64,000 nucleotides of DNA from Hyphomicrobiales bacterium (lineage in GTDB: Bacteria > Pseudomonadota > Alphaproteobacteria > Rhizobiales > Xanthobacteraceae), in assembly GCA_021730985.1 (NCBI GenBank), contig JAKFYI010000030.1:1-64000 (forward strand). The letters are read 5' to 3'. A model generated the notes under the pieces. It had not been told where the DNA came from, made no database searches, and was given only the letters and a program-made list of their open reading frames with translations. Shown here in pieces: positions 33,363 to 42,057 of this stretch. Numbering within the stretch: the first letter of the stretch is position 1; the number at the start of each line of letters is the position of its first letter. A program made the translations under genes and the position numbers.

Positions 33363-33823
33363 GCCGCCACCTGAGGAATGTCGATGCGGAAGCTGAAGCC
33401 GTGCCGGTCAAAGCCCAGCGATTGATAGAACGCGTGGGCGCGCTCGCGCTTGGCGTTCGATGACAGCATCATCTTGTAGCAACGCTTCTCGCGGGCCTGT
33501 TCGACGGCGAAGCGCATCATCGACTGCCCGATGCCGAGGCTGTGACGCGCGGGCGCCACCACCACGTCCTCGACGATTGCGGAAGGAGCGCCCAGATGCC
33601 CGAGATTGTCCATCACCAGCATGGCGAAGCTGCCGACGATGGTGCCATTCTGCTCGATGACGTAGAGCGTGTAGTCCGGGTATCGGGCAAAGCGCGCGTG
33701 AAGCCGCGAGGCCTCTTCAAGCGGCAGGACATCGCCGTCATCGATCTCCGGCTGGGCATAGAGTTCCAGAACGCCGGGCAGGTCGGCGGACGACGCGGGC
33801 CGGATCGTGAGTGCTTCAACCAT
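33359..33823 (-). CDS. GNAT-family N-acetyltransferase in the phn operon
   Basis: This 154-residue single GNAT domain has an N-terminal beta strand LTIRPASSADLPGVLELY, motif A VEDVVVAPARHSLGIGQSMM (acetyl-CoA pyrophosphate loop) and motif B RAHAFYQSLGFDRHGFSFR. The start overlaps the phnJ stop by 8 bases and the end overlaps phnK, so it is fully embedded in the C-P lyase operon. PhnO of E. coli is a GNAT that acetylates aminoalkylphosphonates so the lyase can use them, and this may do the same. Sequence likeness to PhnO is only at fold level, so the role is inferred from place. Confidence 0.8.
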   Translation of the reverse strand: MVEALTIRPASSADLPGVLELYAQPEIDDGDVLPLEEASRLHARFARYPDYTLYVIEQNGTIVGSFAMLVMDNLGHLGAPSAIVEDVVVAPARHSLGIGQSMMRFAVEQAREKRCYKMMLSSNAKRERAHAFYQSLGFDRHGFSFRIDIPQVAA

Positions 33824-34691
33824 GAGCACCCTCGCTCTGCTGAGAATCGAGTGCCGGCCCGGCGGCGCGGCGCGTCTCGCAGTAATCCGTGTCGGAGCAG
33901 ACGAACATCCGGCTACCGCTGTCGTCCATGATGACCTCGTCGAGGAAACTATCGGCGGCGCCGCATAGCTCGCACGACGCATCATGGCGATAGCGCTCGA
34001 ACGGATGATCGTCGAAATCGAGCGACACCACCTTCGTGTATGGCGGAATCGCGTAGATGCGCTTTTCGCGGCCGGCACCGAACAGTTGAAGCGCAGCGCA
34101 ATCGTTCATTTTGGGATTGTCGAACTTCGGCGTCGGCGATGGGTCCATCACATAGCGGCCATCGACCTTGACCGGATAGGCGTAGGTCGTGGCGATATGG
34201 CCGTGGCGCGCGATGTCCTCGTAGAGCTTCACATGCATCAGGCCGTATTCCGCCAGCGCGTGCATGCGCCGGGTCTCGGTTTCTCGCGGTTCCAGGAAGC
34301 GCAGCGGCTCCGGGATCGGCACCTGATAGACCAGCACCTGATGCTCGCCGAGCGACGCCTCCGGGATGCGGTGGCGCGTCTGGATCACCGTCGCTTCGTG
34401 GGTGTCTGTGGTCGTGCGGACGCCCGCGGTCTTGGCGAAGAACTTGCGGATCGACACCGCATTTGTGGTGTCGTCCGAACCCTGATCGATCACCTTGAGG
34501 ATGTCATTGGGTCCGAGAATCGCGGCAGTCACCTGAACGCCGCCGGTACCCCAGCCATAGGGCATTGGCATCTCGCGGCTTGCGAACGGCACCTGATAGC
34601 CAGGGATCGCGATCGCCTTCATGATCGCGCGGCGGATCATCCGCTTGGTCTGCTCGTCGAGGTAGGCAAAGTTGTAGGCGGGCGCGTTCAT
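33816..34691 (-). CDS. phnJ: Carbon-phosphorus lyase catalytic subunit PhnJ
   Basis: This 291-residue protein is the radical-SAM subunit that cleaves the C-P bond of ribose 1-phosphonate 5-phosphate. The Cys cluster CELC...CSDTDYC puts Cys at 240, 243, 265 and 271, exactly one residue before the E. coli positions 241, 244, 266 and 272, so the [4Fe-4S] ligands and the radical Cys are all kept. The N-terminal YAYLDE-type start (FAYLDEQTKRMIRRAIMKAI) is typical. It overlaps phnI by 4 bases. Confidence 0.97.
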   Translation of the reverse strand: MNAPAYNFAYLDEQTKRMIRRAIMKAIAIPGYQVPFASREMPMPYGWGTGGVQVTAAILGPNDILKVIDQGSDDTTNAVSIRKFFAKTAGVRTTTDTHEATVIQTRHRIPEASLGEHQVLVYQVPIPEPLRFLEPRETETRRMHALAEYGLMHVKLYEDIARHGHIATTYAYPVKVDGRYVMDPSPTPKFDNPKMNDCAALQLFGAGREKRIYAIPPYTKVVSLDFDDHPFERYRHDASCELCGAADSFLDEVIMDDSGSRMFVCSDTDYCETRRAAGPALDSQQSEGAHG

Positions 34692-35794
34692 TCCGCGGCC
34701 TCCTGAATGGCGAGGCGCTCATCCGCCGTTGCTTCGAAATCCGCGCGCATGCGGCGAACCAATCCAAGCTCGGCCTGGAAATCCACGTAGTGCGGCAGCT
34801 TCAGGTGCTCGACGAAGCCCGTCGCCTGCACGTTGTCGGAGTGCGAAAGGACGAACTCCTCATCCTGCGCCGGCGCATTGGCCTCCTCGCCCAGTTCGCG
34901 GGCACGCAACGCGCGATCGACCAGCGCCATTGTCATCGCCTTGCGCTCGCCGTGGCCGAACACCAGCCCGTAGCCGCGGGTGAACTGCGGTGCCTGCGTC
35001 GCCGAGCCGTGGAACTGGTTGATCATCTGGCACTCGGTCATGGTGATGCGGCCGAGCGGCACGGCGAAACCGACCTCCTCCGCGAAGAACTCGACGTCAA
35101 CCTCACCGAGCCGGATTTCGCCGGCGAACGGATGAGTGCGGCCGTAGCCGCGCTGGGTCGAATAGCCGAGCGCCAGCAGGAAGCCCTCGTCGCCACGCGC
35201 GAGATTCTGCAGGCGCAGGTCGCGTTCAGCGGGAAACGACAATGGCTCCCGCGTCAGGTCGCCAACGGGTTTCGAAGCATCCGGCTGCGGCGACGGCTCG
35301 ATCAGGCCGTCGGCCGCGAGCAGATCGCTGACGCGCGGCATCGCATCAGCCTGCACGGGCACGCTCTGAGGCTGCGCCACCGCCGTGTCCCCCGCCAGCA
35401 TGTGGTCGAGCAGGCGGTGCGTATAGTCAAACGTCGGCCCCAGCACTTGGCCGCCGGGCAAGTCCTTGAATGCCGCCGAGATGCGGCGGCGCACCGTCAT
35501 CGCCCCCGTGTCGACCGGCTCGCTCATTCCGAACCGCGGCAGCGTCGCCCGATAGGCGCGCAGCAGAAAAATCGCTTCGATCAGGTCACCCCGCGCCTGC
35601 TTGATGGCGAGCGCAGCCAGCTCGCGGTCGTACAGCGAGCCTTCGCTCATGACCCGATCGACCGCCAGCGCGAGCTGTTCCGAAATCTGGGCCAGCGAGA
35701 GCCCCGGCACCTGAGGATCGCCACGCCGCTCATGCGCCAGCAGCGTGTGGGCGTTTTCAATGGCTCGTTCGCCGTCTTTGACTGCAACGTACAC
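34688..35794 (-). CDS. phnI: C-P lyase core subunit PhnI
   Basis: This 368-residue protein starts YVAVKDGERAIENAH and has FPAERDLRLQNLARGDEGFLLALGYSTQRGYG and GETDLL-like active-site surroundings (EEVGFAVPLGRITMTECQMINQF), as in PhnI. With PhnG, H and L it displaces adenine from ATP with the phosphonate. It begins one base after the phnH stop. Confidence 0.96.
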   Translation of the reverse strand: MYVAVKDGERAIENAHTLLAHERRGDPQVPGLSLAQISEQLALAVDRVMSEGSLYDRELAALAIKQARGDLIEAIFLLRAYRATLPRFGMSEPVDTGAMTVRRRISAAFKDLPGGQVLGPTFDYTHRLLDHMLAGDTAVAQPQSVPVQADAMPRVSDLLAADGLIEPSPQPDASKPVGDLTREPLSFPAERDLRLQNLARGDEGFLLALGYSTQRGYGRTHPFAGEIRLGEVDVEFFAEEVGFAVPLGRITMTECQMINQFHGSATQAPQFTRGYGLVFGHGERKAMTMALVDRALRARELGEEANAPAQDEEFVLSHSDNVQATGFVEHLKLPHYVDFQAELGLVRRMRADFEATADERLAIQEAAE

Positions 35795-35795
35795 G

Positions 35796-36386
35796 TCAAC
35801 CTCGTTTCAAACGGACGGATCGTGGAATGGCGGCAACCTGCGAAGGCGCCGTGAACAGCAGATCGACGCCGCGCGGAAACTGCGATCGGTTGGCGGCGAT
35901 TCGCTCGGCCATGTCGTCCGGCAGCGGCGCTGCGCGGAATGCCTGGTTGTCGCGAATGCCCGGCCCCGTCAGGACGAGCGTCTCGCCTTCAGCCAAACCC
36001 GCCATCTGCAACACCAGTGTGGTCGAGCGATCCGGATACTCGGCGCTGCCTTGATCGAAAGCGTTCAAGGGCGGGAGCCCCGCGGGATCACCGACCAGCG
36101 CGAATATCGCCAATGCCGGTTCCGGCACGACCGGCGCACCGGTGTGGAACCGCAGCCACGCGGCGACGTCCGGTCTAGCCAGTTCGGGATCAAGCCAGAC
36201 CGGTGTGTCGTGATCGAATAGCGCAAGCGCGATCGCTGCCGCTTCGCCGCTGAGCGGAGCCGGTACGTCCTTCAAACCCTCGATAGATTGCAATGAGCCA
36301 GGCCGCGCGATCGCCTGCATGATGGCGCGAAAGGTCGATTGCGCGGCGAACACCGGCCCTTCGAAATCGTGCGTCGTGGCGGTCAT
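35796..36386 (-). CDS. phnH: C-P lyase core subunit PhnH
   Basis: This 196-residue protein begins with the family pattern DFEGPVFAAQSTFRAIMQAIARPG and has LALFDHDTPVWLDPEL and GPGIRDN. PhnH is a structural subunit of the PhnGHIJ core. Its start overlaps phnG by 4 bases. Confidence 0.95.
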   Translation of the reverse strand: MTATTHDFEGPVFAAQSTFRAIMQAIARPGSLQSIEGLKDVPAPLSGEAAAIALALFDHDTPVWLDPELARPDVAAWLRFHTGAPVVPEPALAIFALVGDPAGLPPLNAFDQGSAEYPDRSTTLVLQMAGLAEGETLVLTGPGIRDNQAFRAAPLPDDMAERIAANRSQFPRGVDLLFTAPSQVAAIPRSVRLKRG

Positions 36387-36883
36387 TTGTCGTCCTCTCC
36401 GCGCACCAGCGTGAAGAATTCGACGCGCGTCGCCGCGGTCCGCTCCGCCGCAAGCTTGCGGGCCTCGCGCTGCCTGGCACGGAGCGGCTCGATGACGCCG
36501 TTCTCGATCAGAGGCCTGAACCGGTCGGTCTGAACCAGCGCATCACAGAGCGCGACGAAGCGCGCCTTCTCGTGGTCGCGGCCCAGCACGTAGCCGAAGC
36601 CCATTTCGCCGCTGGCGAGCTTCACCGCGGCGCGCGCCACCGTCAGTTCGCCGACGTTGAAAGGGGAGCCATCGCCGGAAATCCGCCCGCGCAGCATCAA
36701 CAGGCCACTTTCGGGCTTGCGCAGCTCCTCATGCGCGGGAAGTTCGCCGGCCGCCGCGAGCAGCGCCGCAAGCTCCCCGGTGTCGCTTCCAGCCAGCACG
36801 GCCATCGCTTCGCGGCGGGCGGCGTGCTGCGCCAAGCCGCTCTCGCCGTCCGTCTTTAAGGAAACCGGGTGCGCCGTTGTCAT
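36383..36883 (-). CDS. phnG: C-P lyase core subunit PhnG
   Basis: This 166-residue protein has the family body REAMAVLAGSDTGELAALLA, GLLMLRGRISGDGSPFNVGE and GFGYVLGRDHEKARF. It is the first gene of the operon. I take the ATG at 36883 rather than a TTG two codons upstream. Upstream lie a palindrome that probably binds PhnF and a Pho box, so the operon is likely activated by PhoB and repressed by PhnF. Confidence 0.94.
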   Translation of the reverse strand: MTTAHPVSLKTDGESGLAQHAARREAMAVLAGSDTGELAALLAAAGELPAHEELRKPESGLLMLRGRISGDGSPFNVGELTVARAAVKLASGEMGFGYVLGRDHEKARFVALCDALVQTDRFRPLIENGVIEPLRARQREARKLAAERTAATRVEFFTLVRGEDDK

Positions 36884-36886
36884 GAG

Positions 36887-36926
36887 CAAGTTGCCTACGG
36901 CAAGTTGTCTATGTTACTAGACAACT
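36887..36926. promoter_or_regulatory. Candidate PhnF operator: palindrome plus a third half-site
   Basis: A perfect inverted repeat AGTTGTCTA-N6-TAGACAACT occupies 36903-36926 between divergent phnG and phnF. A related half-site CAAGTTGCCTA at 36887-36897 repeats CAAGTTGTCTA at 36901-36911 with a 14-base period. GntR/HutC regulators such as PhnF bind palindromes of this type, and the palindrome overlaps the expected -10 region of phnG. Confidence 0.7.
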
Positions 36927-36930
36927 CGAT

Positions 36931-36959
36931 ATCTGCCGCTCATGAAGGTTTGATGACGC
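36931..36959 (-). promoter_or_regulatory. Pho box of the phnG operon
   Basis: Read on the minus strand: GCGTCAT caaa CCTTCAT gagc GGCAGAT, three 7-base units with 4-base spacers. The first two resemble CTGTCAT; the third is weak. A -10-like TAACAT (minus strand, 36916-36911) lies 14 bases beyond it, inside the PhnF palindrome. Confidence 0.55.
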
Positions 36960-36963
36960 GCCG

Positions 36964-37704
36964 ATGACGGCTCACCCCAAAAGCAATGCTGCGGAACCCG
37001 CCGGTGTCACACTGTGGCGGCGCGTGGCCGACGGCCTTGAACGCGGCATCGGCGACGGCACGTATGCCGCGCACAGCCGGCTGCCCGGCGAAATCGAGAT
37101 CGCCGACCGCTTCGGCGTGAATCGTCACACCGTTCGTCGTGCCATCGCCGCATTGGCGGAGCGCGGCTTGGTGCGCGCCGAGCGCGGCAGCGGCACCTAC
37201 GTCGAAGCGCGCCGCATCCCCTATCCGATCCGGACCCGAACGCGATTCTCGGAAATCGTCGGGCGCAGCGGCCGGGAGGCCAGCGGCCGCTTGATCGCCG
37301 GCGCGATCGAAGCCGCGGATCGCGATATCGCCCGCCGCCTCGAGGTGAAACCGGGGACAGAGCTGGTGCGGATCGACGCGCTGCGGCAGGCCGACGGCGT
37401 GCCGATCTGCGTCGGCACATCGTGGTTTTCCGCCGAGCAATTCCCCGGCGCCGCCAAGGTTTATGCGGCGAAACGCTCGATCACCAAAACGCTCGCCCAC
37501 TTCGGCGTGCGGGACTACCGCCGTTCCAGCACACGGCTGGTCGCCGCGATTGCCGACGCCTCCGACGCGATGTGGCTCAATCTGGAGCGCGGTGGCGCCG
37601 TGCTGGTTGTCGACAGCATCGACGTCGATCAGGAGGGGCGGCCGGTGGTGACGTCTCGCGCCCGATTTGCGGCCGAGCGCGTCGAATTCACCTTCGATAG
37701 CTGA
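36964..37704 (+). CDS. phnF: Phosphonate regulator PhnF (GntR/HutC family)
   Basis: This 246-residue protein has an N-terminal winged helix (LWRRVADGLERGIGDGTY, LPGEIEIADRFGVNRHTVRR, AIAALAERGLVRAERGSGTYV; residues about 15-80) and a UTRA effector domain (about 90-240, with TRFSEIVGRSGREASGRLI and RSSTRLVAAIADA). PhnF-type regulators repress phn genes until a phosphonate-related effector or low phosphate relieves them. It is divergent from phnG and converges with phnE2 with 7 bases between stops. Confidence 0.9.
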   Translation: MTAHPKSNAAEPAGVTLWRRVADGLERGIGDGTYAAHSRLPGEIEIADRFGVNRHTVRRAIAALAERGLVRAERGSGTYVEARRIPYPIRTRTRFSEIVGRSGREASGRLIAGAIEAADRDIARRLEVKPGTELVRIDALRQADGVPICVGTSWFSAEQFPGAAKVYAAKRSITKTLAHFGVRDYRRSSTRLVAAIADASDAMWLNLERGGAVLVVDSIDVDQEGRPVVTSRARFAAERVEFTFDS

Positions 37705-37711
37705 AGAGCGG

Positions 37712-38575
37712 CTACACGACGACCGAACTGCGGCCAATCACGGCGTGCCGCAGCCTCGCCGAGACCCAGTCAATCGCGCCGACCGCCACCAGGATCAGAA
37801 GAATGATGAACGACACCTTGTCCCATTCGAGCATGCGAATCTGTTCGGTCAGGTGCATGCCGATCCCGCCGGCCCCGACGATTCCGATGATGGTGGCCGA
37901 ACGCGTATTCGATTCGAAATAGTAGAGCACCTGGCTGGCCACCACCGGAAACACCTCAGGCACGAGGGCAAACCGGATGGTGTGAAGGTGCGAGCCGCCG
38001 GTCGAAACAATGCCTTCGACAGGCCGCTTGTCCGCCGTCTCGATCGCTTCGGAAAACAGTTTTCCGAACGTCCCGAAGTCCGACACGGCGATGGCAAGAA
38101 TACCGGCGAATGGCCCCAGCCCTACGACGTTGATGAAGATCAACGCCCAGATCAGCACATCGACGCCGCGTATCATGTCGAGAAAGCGCCGCACGGCAAA
38201 GTGAGCGAATATATTCGGCACCACATTCTTGGCAGCGAGGAACCCGACGGGGAACGCAACGATTGCGGCCGCCAGCGTGCCGATCAGCGCGATGGCCAGC
38301 GTTTCCGCCAGGGCACTAAGGAAGATCGGCAGTTTGGTTCCGGGCGTCGGCGGAAACATCAGTCCGACGATATGCGCGATCTGCGCCGCGCCGGAGCCAA
38401 GGCGGCTGAAAGAGAATTCCAGCCGCCAGAAGGCGAACAGTGCAAAGCCGCCCAGCAAAGCGATCAAACCTGTGACAAGCAGCCGGTGCGTGATATCGGC
38501 GGCGAACAGCCCTGAATGCCGGGCCCGCAAGGCGTTGCGATCGGCCAGCACAGCGTCGCGCAACGACCGATTCAT
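37712..38575 (-). CDS. phnE: Phosphonate ABC transporter permease PhnE2
   Basis: This 287-residue permease has about six membrane segments, including LLVTGLIALLGGFALFAFW, and the coupling loop EVFPVVASQVLYYFESNTRSA with the distal VGAGGIGMHLTEQIRML. It pairs with the homologous permease encoded just upstream (4-base overlap) to form the membrane part of the PhnCDE importer. Confidence 0.93.
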   Translation of the reverse strand: MNRSLRDAVLADRNALRARHSGLFAADITHRLLVTGLIALLGGFALFAFWRLEFSFSRLGSGAAQIAHIVGLMFPPTPGTKLPIFLSALAETLAIALIGTLAAAIVAFPVGFLAAKNVVPNIFAHFAVRRFLDMIRGVDVLIWALIFINVVGLGPFAGILAIAVSDFGTFGKLFSEAIETADKRPVEGIVSTGGSHLHTIRFALVPEVFPVVASQVLYYFESNTRSATIIGIVGAGGIGMHLTEQIRMLEWDKVSFIILLILVAVGAIDWVSARLRHAVIGRSSVVV

Positions 38576-39456
38576 GCGCGTTGCTCCCGTCCAAGCAGCG
38601 CGTGCCGCAATTGCTCGGTCACCAGATCGATGATCATGACCGTGGCAATGATCAGCACCAGGATGGCGGAGACGTCGGAGTAGTAGAACTTGCGGATCGC
38701 CTCCATGAGGTCCTGACCGATCCCTCCGGCGCCGACGAAGCCCATCACCGCTGCGCCGCGGACGTTGATCTCGAAGCGCAGCAGCGTGTACGAAGCAAAG
38801 TTCGACATCACCTGCGGCAGCACCGCATAGCGGATCGCCGACACGCGGCTCGCGCCCGTCGCGGTCGCGCCCTCCACCGGCTTCATGTCGATGTTCTCAA
38901 CCACCTCGGCGAACTGCTTGCCGAGCGCGCCGAGGGTATGGATCGCGAGCGCCAGCACACCGGGCATCGGTCCGAGGCCGAATGCCACAACGAAAAGCAA
39001 CGCGAACACGATCTCCGGAACCGACCGGCAGAATTCCAGAAAGCGCCGGCTGACGATGCGGACCCAACGGCGCTTCTCGAGATTGGCGCTTGCGGCAAAA
39101 CATAAGGCGAACGCGCCGAAAAAACCGAGCAGCGTGCCGAGATAGGCAATCAGCAGCGTATCGCCCAGCAGCTTGAGCCAATCCTTGAGGTTCCAGAACC
39201 ATTCGGCGAGGTCGCCGCCAAGATTGGCCCACGAGAGCTGCGGCGTGATGCTGACGAGGTAGTTCGGCAGGCGATGAATATTGTCGAAGAGCTTCCGGGC
39301 ATCGATCTCGCCTGCAATTCCCGCCAGCCCGATCGCGACAGCCAGGATCGCCAGACCCATCGCAAGCCGCACGCGTTTCGCCGCCACCGCGGAGCGGTAG
39401 GCGGCGAGAGCATGCTCACGCTGAGCGGGCGGAAGATGGAGAACGGCGCCGTTCAT
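38572..39456 (-). CDS. phnE: Phosphonate ABC transporter permease PhnE1
   Basis: This 294-residue permease has an N-terminal membrane segment (VRLAMGLAILAVAIGLAGIAG) and the PhnE-type loop VLPQVMSNFASYTLLRFEINVRGAAVMGFVG. It lies between phnD (65 bases upstream) and phnE2. Heterodimeric PhnE1/E2 is common in alphaproteobacteria. Confidence 0.93.
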   Translation of the reverse strand: MNGAVLHLPPAQREHALAAYRSAVAAKRVRLAMGLAILAVAIGLAGIAGEIDARKLFDNIHRLPNYLVSITPQLSWANLGGDLAEWFWNLKDWLKLLGDTLLIAYLGTLLGFFGAFALCFAASANLEKRRWVRIVSRRFLEFCRSVPEIVFALLFVVAFGLGPMPGVLALAIHTLGALGKQFAEVVENIDMKPVEGATATGASRVSAIRYAVLPQVMSNFASYTLLRFEINVRGAAVMGFVGAGGIGQDLMEAIRKFYYSDVSAILVLIIATVMIIDLVTEQLRHALLGREQRA

Positions 39457-39521
39457 TGGCGATGATTGGGGGGAGGCGGAGCTGGGGAAAGGGGAAGCCG
39501 GCTCCGCCTCCGACCGCGCGG

Positions 39522-40436
39522 CTAGGACGCGGCCTTTTTCTTGCGGAGTTCATCGACGAACTTGATCAACTCCACGATCGGCTCGTAAGCCTTGTGGGTG
39601 ATCTCCTGGAACGGCTGCTGCTTGCCTTCGTAGATCTTGTTGAAGGCGTCGGGGTCCTTGGTCGTAACCTCGAGGATCGCCTTCTTGATCGCGGCCTTCA
39701 GATCCGGCGGCAGCGTCGTCAGGTAGGCCATCGGCGAATTCACGATCTGCTCGGACTTGAAGATGGTGCGATAGTCGGCGGCCTTCGCCATTCCCTTGCG
39801 CTCCATGCGCAACAGGTTCGATTCCTGCTCGTCGTTCCACCAGTTGAAGGCGGCGTCGCAGGTGCCCTGCCCGACCGCGATGACCGCGTTCTCGTGGCTG
39901 CCGGCATAGACCACCTTGTTGAAGAACTGCTCGGGCACGATGCCCATCTTGTGCATCGCGAAGCGTGGCACGTTGTTGCCCGACGTCGAGTTCGGATCGA
40001 CCAGGCAGAGGTTCTTGCCCTTGAGGTCTTCAATCTTCTTGAACGGCGAATCGCTCTTCACATAGAGCACCGAGTGATAGCCCAGCGTACCGTCGTTGCT
40101 GACCTCGATCGCGAACGGCTCGACCTTGGCGCCCGTCACGACGGCGCGGGCGTACGACGCAGGGCCGTACATCGCGATGTGGATGTTGCCGGCGCGCTGG
40201 CCCTCGACCACAGCGGCGTAGTCATTGGCGATGCGCAGCGTGACCTTGATGCCGAGTTCCTTGGACAGATAGTTGGCGAGCGGCGTCCAGCGGTCGCTGG
40301 TCCCGGAAGCGTTCTCGTCGGGGACCTTGGCGAACACCAGTTCCGGATACTTGGACTTGTAGTCCTGCGCCTGCGCGGTGGCGGCGGCAAACGCCAGCAC
40401 GATGGCGCCGGCGGCGATGGTTCGAAGGTTCAGCAT
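39522..40436 (-). CDS. phnD: Phosphonate ABC transporter substrate-binding protein PhnD
   Basis: This 304-residue protein has a signal peptide (TIAAGAIVLAFAAATAQA) and the PhnD pattern FAKVPDENASGTSDRWTPLANYLSKELG, YGPASYARAV, and DPNSTSGNNVPRFAM. The STSGN loop is the phosphonate-binding helix dipole. It binds alkylphosphonates such as 2-aminoethylphosphonate in the periplasm. Confidence 0.95.
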   Translation of the reverse strand: MLNLRTIAAGAIVLAFAAATAQAQDYKSKYPELVFAKVPDENASGTSDRWTPLANYLSKELGIKVTLRIANDYAAVVEGQRAGNIHIAMYGPASYARAVVTGAKVEPFAIEVSNDGTLGYHSVLYVKSDSPFKKIEDLKGKNLCLVDPNSTSGNNVPRFAMHKMGIVPEQFFNKVVYAGSHENAVIAVGQGTCDAAFNWWNDEQESNLLRMERKGMAKAADYRTIFKSEQIVNSPMAYLTTLPPDLKAAIKKAILEVTTKDPDAFNKIYEGKQQPFQEITHKAYEPIVELIKFVDELRKKKAAS

Positions 40437-40487
40437 TGACGGCCTCTCTCTTGTTGTAATTCTCGAAACACAGGACGCGAAACGCGA

Positions 40488-41306
<819 letters not shown>

Positions 41307-41343
41307 TCCCGCTGCGTGCTGTGACCCTGCGTATCGTTTCCGT

Positions 41344-41361
41344 TCAACATTCGTGTGACAG
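41344..41361 (-). promoter_or_regulatory. Pho-box-like repeats upstream of phnC
   Basis: On the minus strand CTGTCAC acga ATGTTGA: a near-perfect first half-site and a poor second at the correct 11-base spacing, 38 bases before the phnC start. Confidence 0.45.
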
Positions 41362-41405
41362 CCGCATGCGGCCGTATGGCGTTGGAGAAATTTATAAAGA
41401 TGGGG

Positions 41406-41434
41406 GTGTCATCGGATCGTCATTGCGCCGTCAT
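41406..41434 (+). promoter_or_regulatory. Pho box upstream of the second phn gene set
   Basis: Three 7-base units with exact 4-base spacers: GTGTCAT cgga TCGTCAT tgcg CCGTCAT, ending 44 bases before the hexapeptide transferase start. An AT-rich TTTATAAAG at 41391 lies on its left side, toward phnC, so it may influence both directions. Confidence 0.75.
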
Positions 41435-41478
41435 CAAGCGGAGCGAGTGAACGGGTCGTCCCGTGGATTGCACGTTTC

Positions 41479-42057
41479 ATGGCCAAACCGCTCTCAATCG
41501 CGCCACTTATCGAGCCCAGCGCCTCCGTGCGCGAAAGCCGGCTGGGGATGTACACGGAAGTCGGCGCACGCACCTGCCTGCTCGAGGTTGAACTCGGCGA
41601 CTACTCGTATGTCGTGAACGACAGTGACATCGCCTACACAACAATCGGCAAGTTTTGCTCGATCGCCGCGATGACGCGGGGCAATCCGGGCAATCACCCG
41701 ATGGATCGCGCCAGCCAGTCGCATTTCAGCTATCGGGCATCCGCGTATTTCCCCGGCGAAACGGACGAGTTGGAGTTCTTCCAATGGCGGAGGTCCCACC
41801 CGGTCACGATTGGCCACGATGTCTGGATCGGCCACGGCGCCATCGTGACGAAGAACGTCCCATCCTATTCGATTGTGGCTGGGAACCCGGCGCTGATCAT
41901 CCGGCAGCGGTTCCCGGACAGCACGGCGGAGCGCCTGCAACGGCTGGCATGGTGGGACTGGAGCCGCGAGACGCTGCGGTCCGCGCTCCCCGACTTTCGC
42001 AAGCTGACGGTGGAAGATTTCCTCAACAAGTACGAACGGCTTGCGGCGGCGGCATGA
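41479..42057 (+). CDS. Hexapeptide-repeat transferase of phosphonate loci
   Basis: This 192-residue left-handed beta-helix protein matches the transferase family tied to phosphonate operons: MYTEVGARTCLLEVELGDYSYV, TIGKFCSIAAMTRGNPGNHPMDRASQSHF, FFQWRRSHPVTIGHDVWIGHGAIVTKNV, and YSIVAGNPALIIRQRF. Relatives acetylate small molecules from acetyl-CoA (His in NHPMDR-type loops is catalytic in XAT enzymes). Its substrate in phosphonate use is not established. The stop overlaps the second phnM by ATGA. Confidence 0.85.
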   Translation: MAKPLSIAPLIEPSASVRESRLGMYTEVGARTCLLEVELGDYSYVVNDSDIAYTTIGKFCSIAAMTRGNPGNHPMDRASQSHFSYRASAYFPGETDELEFFQWRRSHPVTIGHDVWIGHGAIVTKNVPSYSIVAGNPALIIRQRFPDSTAERLQRLAWWDWSRETLRSALPDFRKLTVEDFLNKYERLAAAA

